A stretch of DNA of 64,000 nucleotides from Pristionchus mayeri (Eukaryota; Nematoda; Chromadorea; Rhabditida; Neodiplogasteridae): positions 15,445,087-15,509,086 of the forward strand of contig BTRK01000001.1 in assembly GCA_036245805.1 (NCBI GenBank), written 5' to 3'. Below, in pieces: positions 1 to 12,279 of this stretch; the first letter of the stretch is position 1, and each line of letters starts with the position of its first letter. The position numbers were made by a program, and so were the translations under genes. The notes beneath the pieces were generated by a model, which saw only the letters and a list, made by a program, of their open reading frames with translations, was not told the origin of the DNA and searched no databases.

Positions 1-464
1 ACTGTTCTCAAGCATATCATCGTTTAAAGATCACAACGAAGAAAATCGTTTAAAGATTTTGTTTATCTCTACAATCTGGACAGTAATATTATAAGACTTT
101 CTTCCTGCCGATATGGCATCTGTGAAACATAATTCGCACTAGTGACTCATTCACTCACATCACTTCCCTGATTGACTCCAATTATTTGTATCCTCAAAAT
201 CGTAAAGCAGCACGCCGCTATTCCTTATTGTATTACACTTCTTCTTTCCTTATTGTATTACACTTCTTCATCTTTGCGCGTGTACAAACAATTTTTTTCT
301 AAGGATCATGTGTGCGAACTAGTTATGTTTCAATACTGGGTTATGTATCGAGAGCGCTGCTATCACAATTTCCTTCTTCATCGTTTTCTTAAAAAAATAA
401 TGATTCTACTGATGGAAGCACGTCCACCGCAACGAGGAAACATCACAAATCAAGGACCGCCCAC

Positions 465-536
465 CTGCCACTCCACGTCGCGCTCCTTGAAGTACTCTCC
501 CATGGTCGGCATCCCGTCCTCAGGAGTCACCCGACC
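465..536 (-). CDS. isolated coding-like exon, product unknown
   Basis: Read on the minus strand, these 72 bases form 24 codons, with TAG before the first base and GTGGGC directly after the last, so both splice-site positions are plausible and the exon is phase 0-0. The peptide includes TPEDGMPTMGEYFKERD, with mixed acidic and basic residues and no stop. A second possible exon lies just upstream on the same strand (about 594-634, peptide IVSEKTLLGG), but its phase does not join cleanly. I do not recognise the family. It may be part of a gene or pseudogene running on the minus strand in the first kilobase. It could also be chance. Confidence 0.28.
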
Positions 537-959
537 CTACAGTATCCTGGTGTACTGTCAATCAATATTTGACTCTTTCAGATCTACTCCAGGCCTACCG
601 TACCTCCACCCAGGAGTGTCTTCTCGGAGACGATGCTGCAGCGTGAGCTACCGTAAGCCGGTTCGGGTCTAATCCCCGGTCCGCAGATATGGTAGCAGAT
701 CGCTTCTTGATCGCCGATTCCGTTGAGGACGAGTATCTAATTGATCAGAAAACCGGGAATTCTCCAGAACAGGGAATTAGACGCACCGTAGGTTGGCTAT
801 TGCGCGGAGCCGGCTCCTTCTCCTGGTGGTTAGATCGGCACCTCGCAGTAGCGTCTCTCGTTCTCCCTCGATCGAGGCAGTCGAAGTGGAGCTTTCACGG
901 CCAACCATCGACAGTTTACTGCCGGCCATTTGAGGAATCATGTGGAGATTGTGAGCGAG

Positions 960-1530
960 AACTGACGGCAAAGAGCCGGGAAATGGAATCTGGTGATCCG
1001 GGAACTGTAGAGCCGGGAAGTGGAGGTGCGGTTAATCCGGGAATATGAATAATGTAGAGCCGGCAAATAGGGTACTGTAGAGCCGGAGAATACAAGTTTT
1101 GTAGAGCTTGAGGATGAGAAATTGACTATGTGTTTGATTCTCCTCACGTGTTCCTCATCAGTGATGAATTGTTTGCAGTAAGAAGGGATGGGGGCGGACT
1201 TAGGGGTAGATCGAATGGCGGGTACTTGAGTCGATGAGAGGGGTAGGTCACCTCTTAGGGCCTTTTGGGAAATGTAAGATACAATCGGGAAGCTGAGGTA
1301 TCCGGGAAGTAGGATACGTTTAGGCCGGAGAATAACAATATTGTAAAGTCGAGGAGAGGGGTAGGTCACCTCTCAGGGCCTTTTGGGAAATGGAAGCAGG
1401 TGATGAAGCCGGGAAATTGAGATATCCGGGCAGGATATTTCCGGAAATTAGGATACGGTTGGGTCGAAGAATATGAATACTGTAGAGCCGGAGAGTCGAA
1501 GAATAGGTGGGGATGGGGAATCTTGGGAGT
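960..1530. repeat. degenerate GCCGG-rich simple repeat
   Basis: Short phrases such as gtagagccgg, gccgggaa and tccgggaa recur at irregular spacing with gaatatgaa or gaatac between them. The phrase gaggggtaggtcacctct occurs twice (about 1238 and 1353). This is a decayed minisatellite-like tract. Open frames across it are by-products of the repeat. Confidence 0.5.
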
Positions 1531-1872
1531 CGTCGTTACTATAGGAATGGGTGTGGTCAGTGGCTCGTCAGCGCTTCATTCACGCATTTCCACTACAAAT
1601 CGAGGCTATTTTAGCCATTGATAAGCCGGGAGGAAAACCACAGGAGATGGAGCCCATTCAAGCAGATTTCCGACGATGTTATCCGCTGTTAGATGCTATG
1701 CATCGCTCCCTCGAGGCTTGCGCTATTCATGGAATAATGTTCGCGCAAGAAGGAAGTCCCGGAAATAGATACAGATGAATAGAAGTCCTTCTACAATACT
1801 TTATACGTGCTCATGGTGTGGAATAATAAGGAGGCGAAAACACCATAAAAGTAGTCCGTAAAAAAGCGAAAT

Positions 1873-3292
1873 GTCATATCACGCCTCTCACGAGAAAATC
1901 GGGACGATCCGGCCCACTCAGTTGACATTTTATTTTTCGGATTTCCAATAATTTACATTTCTATTCAGTATTTGCCGTATGTAATATGAAAACGAAGTTT
2001 CAGAATTTTACAACTTGCTGCAGCTGCAGCAGGCTGCTGCAAAGTTGACGGCATGACCATTGATTTATAAGGTTTTCGCATATAAATATCACAATTTTTG
2101 TCCACGAATATTTTTTTACTGGCAAAAGAATCATTTTCACATATTTTGTGAATTTTTCACTTTTGCAGCCGCTGCAGCACAAGCATCCTGGGCAGGTTTT
2201 TGATTTTTAATTCAAAAATAGATTTTTACATCCTCACCAAAATTTCACAGTTTGTAGAGCTTGAAATTCTGTACATATCATAATTTTTGCAGAATTTTAA
2301 ACGGGGGTCCTGGTAGTCTGCCAAAGAACCGAAAATTCCATAATGGGCTGCAAGATTCGGTCTGGAATCCGAATGTCGCAGGTTCGAATACCAGTGTTAA
2401 CCAACTATTTTGCCATAATTTTTTACAAGTTTTTATCATTAATATCGCATGTCTTGAGAAAATGGAACTTTACCCGGCGTGTCCAGAGCGCATGCCCGAG
2501 GGATGTCAGGTGATCTTCGGTCTCTGATATCTAGACTGCAACATGTCTAAGTGTTTCTTCGGCGTCAACGGTCGTCCAAGCTGCATCACCAAGGCTCGAC
2601 ACAAAGGAACCGACCTGGAGGGAATCGCGTGCAGTGATAAGTGAGTCCTTTTTTTGAGTTGTGGCATCATACTTTCATAGGGGGAAACATATGCTCAAAT
2701 TTTTGATAAATTGTGTTGAAAACTATCTACTTTACATGTATAAATTTGGCAAAAACAGTTTTTCCCTTGTCCGGATTCGAACTTGCGACCTTCGGATTCC
2801 AAATGTTTCGTGACCGAATCTTGCAGCCCATTATGGAAATTTTCGGTTCTTTGGCAGACTACCAGGACCCCCGTTTAAAATTCTGCAAAAATTATGATAT
2901 GTACAGAATTTCAAGCTCTACAAACTGTGAAATTTTGGTGAGGATGTAAAAATCTATTTTTGAATTAAAAATCAAAAACCTGCCCAGGATGCTGTGCTGC
3001 AGCGGCTGCAAAAGTGAAAAATTCACAAAATATGTGAAAATGATTCTTTTGCCAGTAAAAAAATATTCGTGGACAAAAATTGTGATATTTATATGCGAAA
3101 ACCTTATAAATCAATGGTCATGCCGTCAACTTTGCAGCAACCTGCTGCAGCTGCGACATCCGATATTGTCGAAATAAACTAGGAGGATCTTCTACGACCA
3201 AACCTCAAACTAAAAATATAAAGAATTTAATTATTTTTATTTTCAATGTCAACTCGTCGTCCCGATTTTCTCATGAGAGGCGTGATATGATG
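1873..3292. mobile_element. 1.4-kb palindromic (foldback) element
   Basis: Terminal inverted repeats of about 35 bp (catatcacgcctctc at the left, its complement near 3277-3291) enclose a long imperfect palindrome. Positions pair at a constant sum near 5167, for example gttgacggcatgacc at about 2045 with its complement at about 3117. The arms run to roughly 2400 and 2765 and each contains a tRNA-like stretch with a GTTCGAA-type B box. The loop (about 2400-2765) carries a short exon-like frame. No transposase is visible, so this would be a non-autonomous foldback or MITE-like element. No clear target-site duplication was found. Confidence 0.7.
2543..2640 (+). CDS. exon-like frame in the loop of the foldback element
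   Basis: An ATG opens a short frame beginning MSKCFFGVNGRPS, with G/C-ending codons unlike the AT-rich surroundings. It runs to a good splice donor (gataa then gtgagt at 2641). It lies in the only part of the element that is not inverted. It could be a host exon captured by the element, or a fragment of the element's own protein. I do not recognise the sequence, and no matching acceptor and second exon were identified. Confidence 0.22.
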
Positions 3293-4660
3293 GTCATGCA
3301 GGAGGGTACGAGGAGGCGCTGACTCTCCTAGTTTTGTGTGCTCTCTCGTCTCTCTAACCTAAGTGCGCTTAGCTGATCGTATTTTCGCTTTTCTCGACGC
3401 TCCATTACAGAAATGAGGGGATTCGAGAAAGGATGGAATGGACGCGCGAAATGGTGAGAATTACTAAGGCCTGACGCACATCGACGAGCAAAACAGTCCC
3501 CAAAGGGAGAAATATAGATATAACCTGGCTCGCATATGTATGCAGAGAAAAGGATCTTCGTATAGAGTGCAAGATGAGTGAAGATAATGAGTAACAAAGG
3601 AAAAATCGTGGAAACGGAAAGGACGAGGAAATAGAGGCAACGATCGGCAAGCGGATGAATGTCTCCAACACAACATGAATGCCATGTCGTCAATGGATAT
3701 GAAAAGACTCATCTCATTAGCGAGGTCTTTCACTGGATAGAGAGGACAGAGAGACTGATGAATGTAGAGTCGCATTGTAACAACGAGCGAGTAATTGAGA
3801 AGGATACTGGTCAGCACTAAATTGCCAAGAAGTTCATGTGAAAAGAAGTGCTCAAAAGCGAGACAAGGTTCTCATATCGACAAGATGTCTCCAACATAGC
3901 ATCCATGGATATGAAAAGAGTCATCTCATTAGCGGGGTCTCTTACGGACCAGAAACTACTGAATGCTGAATAGGGATGGATAGTCGGAAATTACTCTCTT
4001 CATAATGCGAGCTCTCTCACTAGTTTGACAGGCGCGACATTAAGCAGAACGAAGAGACAATTTCTCGCGCAGCCCTAGTGCTGAATGCGAAGATCGTGTG
4101 AGTAATTGAAAGGGATACTGGGTAGCACTAAATTAGAAGAGTGAGAAGGGAGAAGAGAAGGAGATGGGCAGCGAAGCGGATAATCCTGCAGACGACAGCT
4201 AGGAGAGGAGAAAACAAAGACGGACTGGATTTTCAGCCGAGAATTTATTCCACGCATACACGGAATGTGACTAATTTGCACAAAACTACTACTGAAAATT
4301 GATTAATTCTGGGGAAATCGTTCGAGGAGAAAAAGAAGGCGGACTGGATTTGCATCCTTCCTTCAGAATGAACAAAAACCAGATAATGAGTATGAGATAG
4401 TGTTGCATGATTAGTGCAATTAAGGCTTTCCTGGAGCAAAGATAGGCAGTGCGATAGGAGGGGAGGAAGCGACAACGAACTGGATTGTTACCCCCGGAAT
4501 CGTTCTTCTTAAAACTAATTTGCCCAAAAAAAACAAAAGATTTCTCGGTCAGGACTGGCTTGAGGGAACAATAAAAGAATAGTGGACTTCCTGCTTCCAG
4601 AATTTTGGAGAGAGAGTTCAAGAGCACAGCACTCATTCTGGCATACATCGAGGAAAAACA

Positions 4661-4736
4661 ATGATTTTCGATGTTTTGTTAGTTCTCTCGCTATCTCTTC
4701 CGATTCATTCCGACAGTTCTGCTTGCGCAACTGAAG
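4661..4736 (+). CDS. orphan signal-peptide-like first exon (left arm copy)
   Basis: An ATG starts a frame MIFDVLLVLSLSLPIHS, a hydrophobic core followed by polar residues and CATEG, typical of a secretory signal peptide. It runs straight into a donor-like GTAGCA after the first base of a codon. The next exon was not found before an AT-rich simple repeat. The identical inverted copy lies at 12204-12279 on the minus strand. It may be the first exon of a secreted-protein gene broken by the rearrangement, or a chance frame. Confidence 0.25.
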
Positions 4737-4765
4737 GTAGCATAAATTGCTGGAAAAACAGCTTC

Positions 4766-4827
4766 TATATTTGTATATTTATATATATTTGTATATGTAT
4801 ATATATATATATATATAATATATATTT
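4766..4827. repeat. TA-rich microsatellite
   Basis: A run of tatattt and (ta)n units, mirrored at about 12113-12174 in the other palindrome arm. Confidence 0.8.
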
Positions 4828-5114
4828 GTTGCTATTTTCGCAATTCTGGAGCAATACAAAAAGGTTGCCGCAAACCTCGTCTTGTTAGTTCTGAAGACAA
4901 GGCTTTCCGCCTCCCATAATTTGTCGAACGGAAGAATGGAAAAAGCTCCTAATTCCTGCGCGGAATACTATGGGAGCAATTGAGCAACGACATTTGGGCA
5001 ACAACTCTTTGCTCGCCTCCATCTAGAGGTCATGTCGGTGGAGTCAATCTGAAGCAATATAGATTTGCGTTCCGCGGTTGTCAAAATTTCGTTACCCAGT
5101 TGCCAGACTCTCGT

Positions 5115-5354
5115 TCATTCTCTGGTAAAAAAGAAGGAGTGACGCACTGATTGAGCTGAGTTTTCTTGACGAGCAAGATTCTCTTCCATTTTCGGGTCCA
5201 CATGTCCCCAGAAAGGAAATGCCTCGTCTGAATCTCTCAACAGCTCCATCGCGTGTGCAATGTTGCTGGTCGCTGAGAATAGCGCGAATTTCGAATTCTC
5301 GCTCAAAAGCATGCCCTTGACCCGAATATCCCTCTCAGATATCCACTCATGCAT
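5115..5354 (-). CDS. 79-codon coding-like frame, unknown product (left arm copy)
   Basis: The frame begins MHEWISERDIRVKGM and contains FALFSATSNIAHAMELL and EAFPFWGHVDPKM. Its composition is balanced and protein-like, unlike neighbouring frames. A TATAAAT motif lies about 90 bases upstream of the ATG, which would suit a promoter. There is no recognised domain and no signal peptide. It may be one exon of a larger gene. An identical inverted copy sits at 11586-11825. I do not recognise the family. Confidence 0.33.
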   Translation of the reverse strand: MHEWISERDIRVKGMLLSENSKFALFSATSNIAHAMELLRDSDEAFPFWGHVDPKMEENLARQENSAQSVRHSFFFTRE

Positions 5355-7610
5355 TCACTAATATTCAATGACGATGATGCAATTGATACCCCTCGGAATG
5401 GAGGACTCACTCCCCACGTCCCTCCTACTTCATTTATAAGTGGGAAACACGAGAAACGCACACGCTGGCGCGAGGACTGACTAAAGAAGATCACGCCAGG
5501 GTTTTCGGCTCGACACGTGCATAGATTTCCAGAAACAACTATTTTCAGAAACAACAGAAAAAAATCCACTTATAAGGTTCAAATCACTACTCACATTCCT
5601 AATTTCACTGATTCTTTATTCAAATGTGTATAGGCCAATCCACGTCTCTGTAGAATTGTCTTCTCATTAAAAACTCCTAATTCCACTGGTTCTATCACCA
5701 AATGGAAAAGAGAGACAGAATGTGCACAATATCATAGCGAGCATTGTAAGCGGATTACTAACTCTTGAACACCGATTTTATTCAGTATTTCTCGCTTCTT
5801 GGAGTGGATAGAAGATTCTCACAGTCAGCAAAAACAACTCTAGTAAAAAGTGCCAGCGTGTGGTTCCGTAAAAGTCGACCTACCGAATGACTCCTGCTCG
5901 ACGTGGAAAACGCAGCTCGGTACGACGGCGATCTCTTTCGTTCGACCGATCGAGAGATGGTGTACGGTACCTGGACCAGGGTTACAGTACCATTACGGTA
6001 TATGAGCACTGACCTGTAGCATTGCCTCTACTTAGCGGTTCTCGAGGAGAAGGGTAGCGATTTTAGTTACTCAGAGATAGAAGAAAATGGGAGAAACTCG
6101 CTGGTTGCTAGCCGAAATGCTGGCTGGGACCAGGTGAATAATGCAGGAGAAGGGGAAGCGCGCTTTGATTTTTCTGGTGGTTGAGAAGGGAAAGCGGTAG
6201 AACTTGATGTACGATGACTAAGGATTGCTCAGTCCCCTGATCTCCACGCCCCTGGTCTCTCAACTTCACACGATTTCTAATTCACCGTATTTTCGTATGG
6301 TTATTACTCATTCTGATCGTCGTCAGTCGCGGTATCTTCTAAGCACGCAACCACGCAAAATACCATAATATTTACTGGTTTTGCACACTTACAGTCGCTT
6401 AGTCTGTCAATGATCACTGCTATCTTTAAGAATATATTGTAGTGGCATCTTTTTCGCACGCAAGTGAGCTAAAATAGCATTGCATACTAGTCTTGCACAC
6501 TCATATTGCACACGATACAGTCTTGGGAAGTTTTTGAAATATGATTGCACACATGTTAACGGAGCAATGAAGGATCGGAGAGCAGAAAAAGTTATGAGAT
6601 AGCATTCCAGATCGTTTTGAAGAAATGTGATGTGTGAGGTCTTGCAGCTGTAATAATGCGCAAGATGTGGCCCCAGAGAAGAAAACAGAAACGGAAGAAA
6701 ATTGGCCCACTGACAACAAGATAAGACCTCGCGCCACAATGCCCTAGAGACTAATTGTAGAATTTGAGGCAAATAAAGACTGCGGTCTACGCCTTTGATG
6801 CTTACACATTAGAAAAGAGAGAATATCGGAAAAGAGGAGTCATTCACTGTCCATCGAGGCGAATAGTTCCAAATGCAGTCGAAAAGCAAAAAAAAAAAGA
6901 ATGAAGAGTTGAATCGAGGGAGTTAAGTTGGACTTAGCGGAAACACTGCAGTTCTGTCGTTTGGACATTCACCCAGAACAAGTATAGCCGGAAGAAGATG
7001 TAAACATCTTAGGAAGCTACAAGATAGGGATGTATGAGATTCTTAAAAATGATAGTAACAAGGGAGAAAAAATAGAGAAGATTCGGAAAAAGGAGGGAGA
7101 AGCTTCGCCGAGGCTGCTTGCTGCATAAGCAAGCGAGATGCGCGACAACAAGACCCGAGGGAGGAAGAGATTCACACTCTCTCGATTCCCCACACTCTCT
7201 CGCCAGCGAGGGAAGACGAGAGAGGGTGAGACTAACTGCGGAGGGAGAGGAGACTCCCTCAGTCCTCTTTTCACGCCCGCCGCGTGCCTCATTAGTGAAG
7301 GATCTCTTCTTGCGAATGTATGCTTTAGTTTTTTTTTCCTGTCTACAAAGATGTCCAACGACAACAATACTCATTTTGCTGTTATTATATTTTGTGCAAA
7401 TTGCGAAACTCATAATTTGTTAACTGTCTTCCAATAATGTTATGGAAAATGAGTTCTCATATTAATCGTTGTGCGCAGATCCGAGGCTGCCAGAGATAGT
7501 GCACGACCGTTCTTTTCCCGATTAATGATACAGCATATAAATAGCGCATGCACCATTACTCTGGTTCGTACTAGCTTTGAAATATAATACATTTCTGTGG
7601 AACACGATTA

Positions 7611-8185
7611 TCCAATATCCGGGGGGGGGGGGGGGGGGGGGGGTGACAACTGCACAACCGACATTTGCACAACAATTCACCATTAATTTGCGAATGGACG
7701 TAGCTACTTGGGAGTTGCTTCATTGTAACCAGTATGTGCTGCCCTACATTTGTATGTGCAAATCTTGTTGCCAGGCGAACTTGAGTTTCACTCCATATCT
7801 ATGAATAGGGGTTCATGGTCAAAAATTGAGAATTTGAGTGAAAAATCAGGGTTATATAAACCCCAAATACCGTGACTAATCGTTATTCACGAGCATCATC
7901 AACTACTCTAACCCAGTAACAGGGGAATCGATTTGTCACTGTATTTGGGATTTATCTAACCATGATTTTCCACTCAAATTCTCAATTTTGGACCATGAAC
8001 CCCTATACATAGATATGGAGTGAAACTCATGTTCGCCTGGTAACAAGATTTGTATATGCAAATGTAGGGCAGCACATACTGGTTACAATCAAGCAACTCA
8101 CACGTCGCTACGTCCATTCGCAAATTAATGGTGAATTGTTGTGCAAATGTCGGTTGTGCAGTCGTCACCCCTCCCAATATCCCGA
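7611..8185. mobile_element. nested foldback MITE with poly-G tract (left arm)
   Basis: An inverted repeat centred near 7900. The left half starts tccaatatcc, a run of 23 G, then gtgacaactgcacaaccg. The right half ends cggttgtgcagtcgtcacc, then ctcccaatatcc. The arms pair for about 270 bp with scattered mismatches and a loop of about 40 bases, so they are much older than the giant palindrome that contains them. No transposase is encoded. The G-run differs between the two palindrome arms, as expected for slippage or base-calling error. Confidence 0.75.
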
Positions 8186-8241
8186 ACAATATCCAGCAGT
8201 GTACATATACTTACTTACTTAGATACTTAGAAGATCCATCT

Positions 8242-8464
8242 TCAACGGCCGGTGCCGCGTGGATCACAAGTCCGCCAGTCTTCTCTATCGCGTGCCCGCG
8301 TGGTCCAATGGCGGTAGGGGGCTCTCGTAGCGGAAGATCTGGTGGATCGTCCGGTGCTGTAGGGCATCTTCGCGTACTCCTCGATCGAATCTCTCCATCT
8401 GGCGGGTGGTCTTCCTTGTGGGCGAGTGAGATCGGGAGGAGGGAACCACTGCGTGACTCTCGTA
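8242..8464 (-). pseudogene. RTE-type LINE, C-terminal ORF fragment (left arm)
   Basis: Minus-strand translation contains GRPPARWRDSIEEYAKM followed by HWTTRARDREDWRTC. This is the pattern found at the C-terminus of RTE-clade LINE polyproteins downstream of the reverse transcriptase. It ends in a stop, then a short 3' tail. On the minus strand beyond the stop the sequence becomes a small tandem repeat (aagt units, about 8210-8220), as RTE elements commonly end. The 5' side stops at the palindrome centre. Identity of the family is inferred from motifs only. Confidence 0.65.
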
Positions 8465-8469
8465 GACCA

Positions 8470-8692
8470 TACGAGAGTCACGCAGTGGTTCCCTCCTCCC
8501 GATCTCACTCGCCCACAAGGAAGACCACCCGCCAGATGGAGAGATTCGATCGAGGAGTACGCGAAGATGCCCTACAGCACCGGACGATCCACCAGATCTT
8601 CCGCTACGAGAGCCCCCTACCGCCATTGGACCACGCGGGCACGCGATAGAGAAGACTGGCGGACTTGTGATCCACGCGGCACCGGCCGTTGA
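8470..8692 (+). pseudogene. RTE-type LINE, C-terminal ORF fragment (right arm)
   Basis: Inverted duplicate of 8242-8464, starting at the palindrome centre with the codons for TRVTQWFPPPD and ending at the same stop. The aagtaagtaagt tail follows near 8714-8726. Together the two fragments form the core of the giant palindrome. Confidence 0.65.
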
Positions 8693-8748
8693 AGATGGAT
8701 CTTCTAAGTATCTAAGTAAGTAAGTATATGTACACTGCTGGATATTGT

Positions 8749-9290
8749 TCGGGATATTGGGAGGGGTGACGACTGCACAACCGACATTTGCACAACAATT
8801 CACCATTAATTTGCGAATGGACGTAGCGACGTGTGAGTTGCTTGATTGTAACCAGTATGTGCTGCCCTACATTTGCATATACAAATCTTGTTACCAGGCG
8901 AACATGAGTTTCACTCCATATCTATGTATAGGGGTTCATGGTCCAAAATTGAGAATTTGAGTGGAAAATCATGGTTAGATAAATCCCAAATACAGTGACA
9001 AATCGATTCCCCTGTTACTGGGTTAGAGTAGTTGATGATGCTCGTGAATAACGATTAGTCACGGTATTTGGGGTTTATATAACCCTGATTTTTCACTCAA
9101 ATTCTCAATTTTTGACCATGAACCCCTATTCATAGATATGGAGTGAAACTCAAGTTCGCCTGGCAACAAGATTTGCACATACAAATGTAGGGCAGCACAT
9201 ACTGGTTACAATGAAGCAACTCCCAAGTAGCTACGTCCATTCGCAAATTAATGGTGAATTGTTGTGCAAATGTCGGTTGTGCAGTTGTCA

Positions 9291-9321
<31 letters not shown>

Positions 9322-9329
9322 ATATTGGA
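8749..9329. mobile_element. nested foldback MITE with poly-G tract (right arm)
   Basis: Mirror copy of the element at 7611-8185, with a 28-base C run (9292-9319) in place of the 23-base G run. Otherwise it matches in the stretches compared. Confidence 0.75.
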
Positions 9330-11585
9330 TAATCGTGTTCCACAGAAATGTATTATATTTCAAAGCTAGTACGAACCAGAGTAATGGTGCATGCGCTATT
9401 TATATGCTGTATCATTAATCGGGAAAAGAACGGTCGTGCACTATCTCTGGCAGCCTCGGATCTGCGCACAACGATTAATATGAGAACTCATTTTCCATAA
9501 CATTATTGGAAGACAGTTAACAAATTATGAGTTTCGCAATTTGCACAAAATATAATAACAGCAAAATGAGTATTGTTGTCGTTGGACATCTTTGTAGACA
9601 GGAAAAAAAAACTAAAGCATACATTCGCAAGAAGAGATCCTTCACTAATGAGGCACGCGGCGGGCGTGAAAAGAGGACTGAGGGAGTCTCCTCTCCCTCC
9701 GCAGTTAGTCTCACCCTCTCTCGTCTTCCCTCGCTGGCGAGAGAGTGTGGGGAATCGAGAGAGTGTGAATCTCTTCCTCCCTCGGGTCTTGTTGTCGCGC
9801 ATCTCGCTTGCTTATGCAGCAAGCAGCCTCGGCGAAGCTTCTCCCTCCTTTTTCCGAATCTTCTCTATTTTTTCTCCCTTGTTACTATCATTTTTAAGAA
9901 TCTCATACATCCCTATCTTGTAGCTTCCTAAGATGTTTACATCTTCTTCCGGCTATACTTGTTCTGGGTGAATGTCCAAACGACAGAACTGCAGTGTTTC
10001 CGCTAAGTCCAACTTAACTCCCTCGATTCAACTCTTCATTCTTTTTTTTTTTGCTTTTCGACTGCATTTGGAACTATTCGCCTCGATGGACAGTGAATGA
10101 CTCCTCTTTTCCGATATTCTCTCTTTTCTAATGTGTAAGCATCAAAGGCGTAGACCGCAGTCTTTATTTGCCTCAAATTCTACAATTAGTCTCTAGGGCA
10201 TTGTGGCGCGAGGTCTTATCTTGTTGTCAGTGGGCCAATTTTCTTCCGTTTCTGTTTTCTTCTCTGGGGCCACATCTTGCGCATTATTACAGCTGCAAGA
10301 CCTCACACATCACATTTCTTCAAAACGATCTGGAATGCTATCTCATAACTTTTTCTGCTCTCCGATCCTTCATTGCTCCGTTAACATGTGTGCAATCATA
10401 TTTCAAAAACTTCCCAAGACTGTATCGTGTGCAATATGAGTGTGCAAGACTAGTATGCAATGCTATTTTAGCTCACTTGCGTGCGAAAAAGATGCCACTA
10501 CAATATATTCTTAAAGATAGCAGTGATCATTGACAGACTAAGCGACTGTAAGTGTGCAAAACCAGTAAATATTATGGTATTTTGCGTGGTTGCGTGCTTA
10601 GAAGATACCGCGACTGACGACGATCAGAATGAGTAATAACCATACGAAAATACGGTGAATTAGAAATCGTGTGAAGTTGAGAGACCAGGGGCGTGGAGAT
10701 CAGGGGACTGAGCAATCCTTAGTCATCGTACATCAAGTTCTACCGCTTTCCCTTCTCAACCACCAGAAAAATCAAAGCGCGCTTCCCCTTCTCCTGCATT
10801 ATTCACCTGGTCCCAGCCAGCATTTCGGCTAGCAACCAGCGAGTTTCTCCCATTTTCTTCTATCTCTGAGTAACTAAAATCGCTACCCTTCTCCTCGAGA
10901 ACCGCTAAGTAGAGGCAATGCTACAGGTCAGTGCTCATATACCGTAATGGTACTGTAACCCTGGTCCAGGTACCGTACACCATCTCTCGATCGGTCGAAC
11001 GAAAGAGATCGCCGTCGTACCGAGCTGCGTTTTCCACGTCGAGCAGGAGTCATTCGGTAGGTCGACTTTTACGGAACCACACGCTGGCACTTTTTACTAG
11101 AGTTGTTTTTGCTGACTGTGAGAATCTTCTATCCACTCCAAGAAGCGAGAAATACTGAATAAAATCGGTGTTCAAGAGTTAGTAATCCGCTTACAATGCT
11201 CGCTATGATATTGTGCACATTCTGTCTCTCTTTTCCATTTGGTGATAGAACCAGTGGAATTAGGAGTTTTTAATGAGAAGACAATTCTACAGAGACGTGG
11301 ATTGGCCTATACACATTTGAATAAAGAATCAGTGAAATTAGGAATGTGAGTAGTGATTTGAACCTTATAAGTGGATTTTTTTCTGTTGTTTCTGAAAATA
11401 GTTGTTTCTGGAAATCTATGCACGTGTCGAGCCGAAAACCCTGGCGTGATCTTCTTTAGTCAGTCCTCGCGCCAGCGTGTGCGTTTCTCGTGTTTCCCAC
11501 TTATAAATGAAGTAGGAGGGACGTGGGGAGTGAGTCCTCCATTCCGAGGGGTATCAATTGCATCATCGTCATTGAATATTAGTGA

Positions 11586-11825
11586 ATGCATGAGTGGATA
11601 TCTGAGAGGGATATTCGGGTCAAGGGCATGCTTTTGAGCGAGAATTCGAAATTCGCGCTATTCTCAGCGACCAGCAACATTGCACACGCGATGGAGCTGT
11701 TGAGAGATTCAGACGAGGCATTTCCTTTCTGGGGACATGTGGACCCGAAAATGGAAGAGAATCTTGCTCGTCAAGAAAACTCAGCTCAATCAGTGCGTCA
11801 CTCCTTCTTTTTTACCAGAGAATGA
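11586..11825 (+). CDS. 79-codon coding-like frame, unknown product (right arm copy)
   Basis: Inverted duplicate of 5115-5354, identical in translation (MHEWISERDIRVKGM at the start, VRHSFFFTRE at the end). The upstream sequence cttataaatgaag at about 11500 resembles a TATA box. If the palindrome is real, both copies would be present and oppositely oriented. Confidence 0.33.
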   Translation: MHEWISERDIRVKGMLLSENSKFALFSATSNIAHAMELLRDSDEAFPFWGHVDPKMEENLARQENSAQSVRHSFFFTRE

Positions 11826-12203
11826 ACGAGAGTCTGGCAACTGGGTAACGAAATTTTGACAACCGCGGAACGCAAATCTATATTGCTTCAGATTGACTCC
11901 ACCGACATGACCTCTAGATGGAGGCGAGCAAAGAGTTGTTGCCCAAATGTCGTTGCTCAATTGCTCCCATAGTATTCCGCGCAGGAATTAGGAGCTTTTT
12001 CCATTCTTCCGTTCGACAAATTATGGGAGGCGGAAAGCCTTGTCTTCAGAACTAACAAGACGAGGTTTGCGGCAACCTTTTTGTATTGCTCCAGAATTGC
12101 GAAAATAGCAACAAATATATATTATATATATATATATATATACATATACAAATATATATAAATATACAAATATAGAAGCTGTTTTTCCAGCAATTTATGC
12201 TAC

Positions 12204-12279
12204 CTTCAGTTGCGCAAGCAGAACTGTCGGAATGAATCGGAAGAGATAGCGAGAGAACTAACAAAACATCGAAAATCAT
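12204..12279 (-). CDS. orphan signal-peptide-like first exon (right arm copy)
   Basis: Inverted duplicate of 4661-4736 in the other palindrome arm, base for base. The same hydrophobic leader (MIFDVLLVLSLSLP) and the same donor-like GTAGCA are present. Confidence 0.25.

Larger units (their letters stand above)
3671..8464. repeat. left arm of giant palindrome (4.79 kb)
   Basis: Every base pairs with the complement of the right arm 8470-13269. Coordinates sum to 16934 near the centre and to 16940 outside the poly-G tract, and the 6-base shift is explained mostly by a different G-run length (23 versus 28). Apart from the G-run region I saw no differences in the stretches I compared. The outer boundary is at caacatgaatgcc. 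Outside it, the left flank reads gtctccaaca while the right arm joins RTE sequence. The arm contains AT and poly-G simple repeats, a nested foldback element, two orphan exon-like frames and an RTE 3' fragment at its inner end. Confidence 0.93.

Noticed and set aside
1551..1778. 75-codon frame with IDKPGGKPQEMEPIQ
   Set aside because: Protein-like in part, but no splice signals, no similarity recognised, and it sits beside the GCCGG simple repeat.
3328..3817. Three overlapping minus-strand frames
   Set aside because: They overlap one another in different frames and cross the palindrome boundary; the composition is not coding.
7009..7437. Frames of 99-134 codons in both directions, duplicated in the other arm
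   Set aside because: Pyrimidine-rich MITE sequence (ctctctcgcc family) open on both strands; no consistent protein signal.
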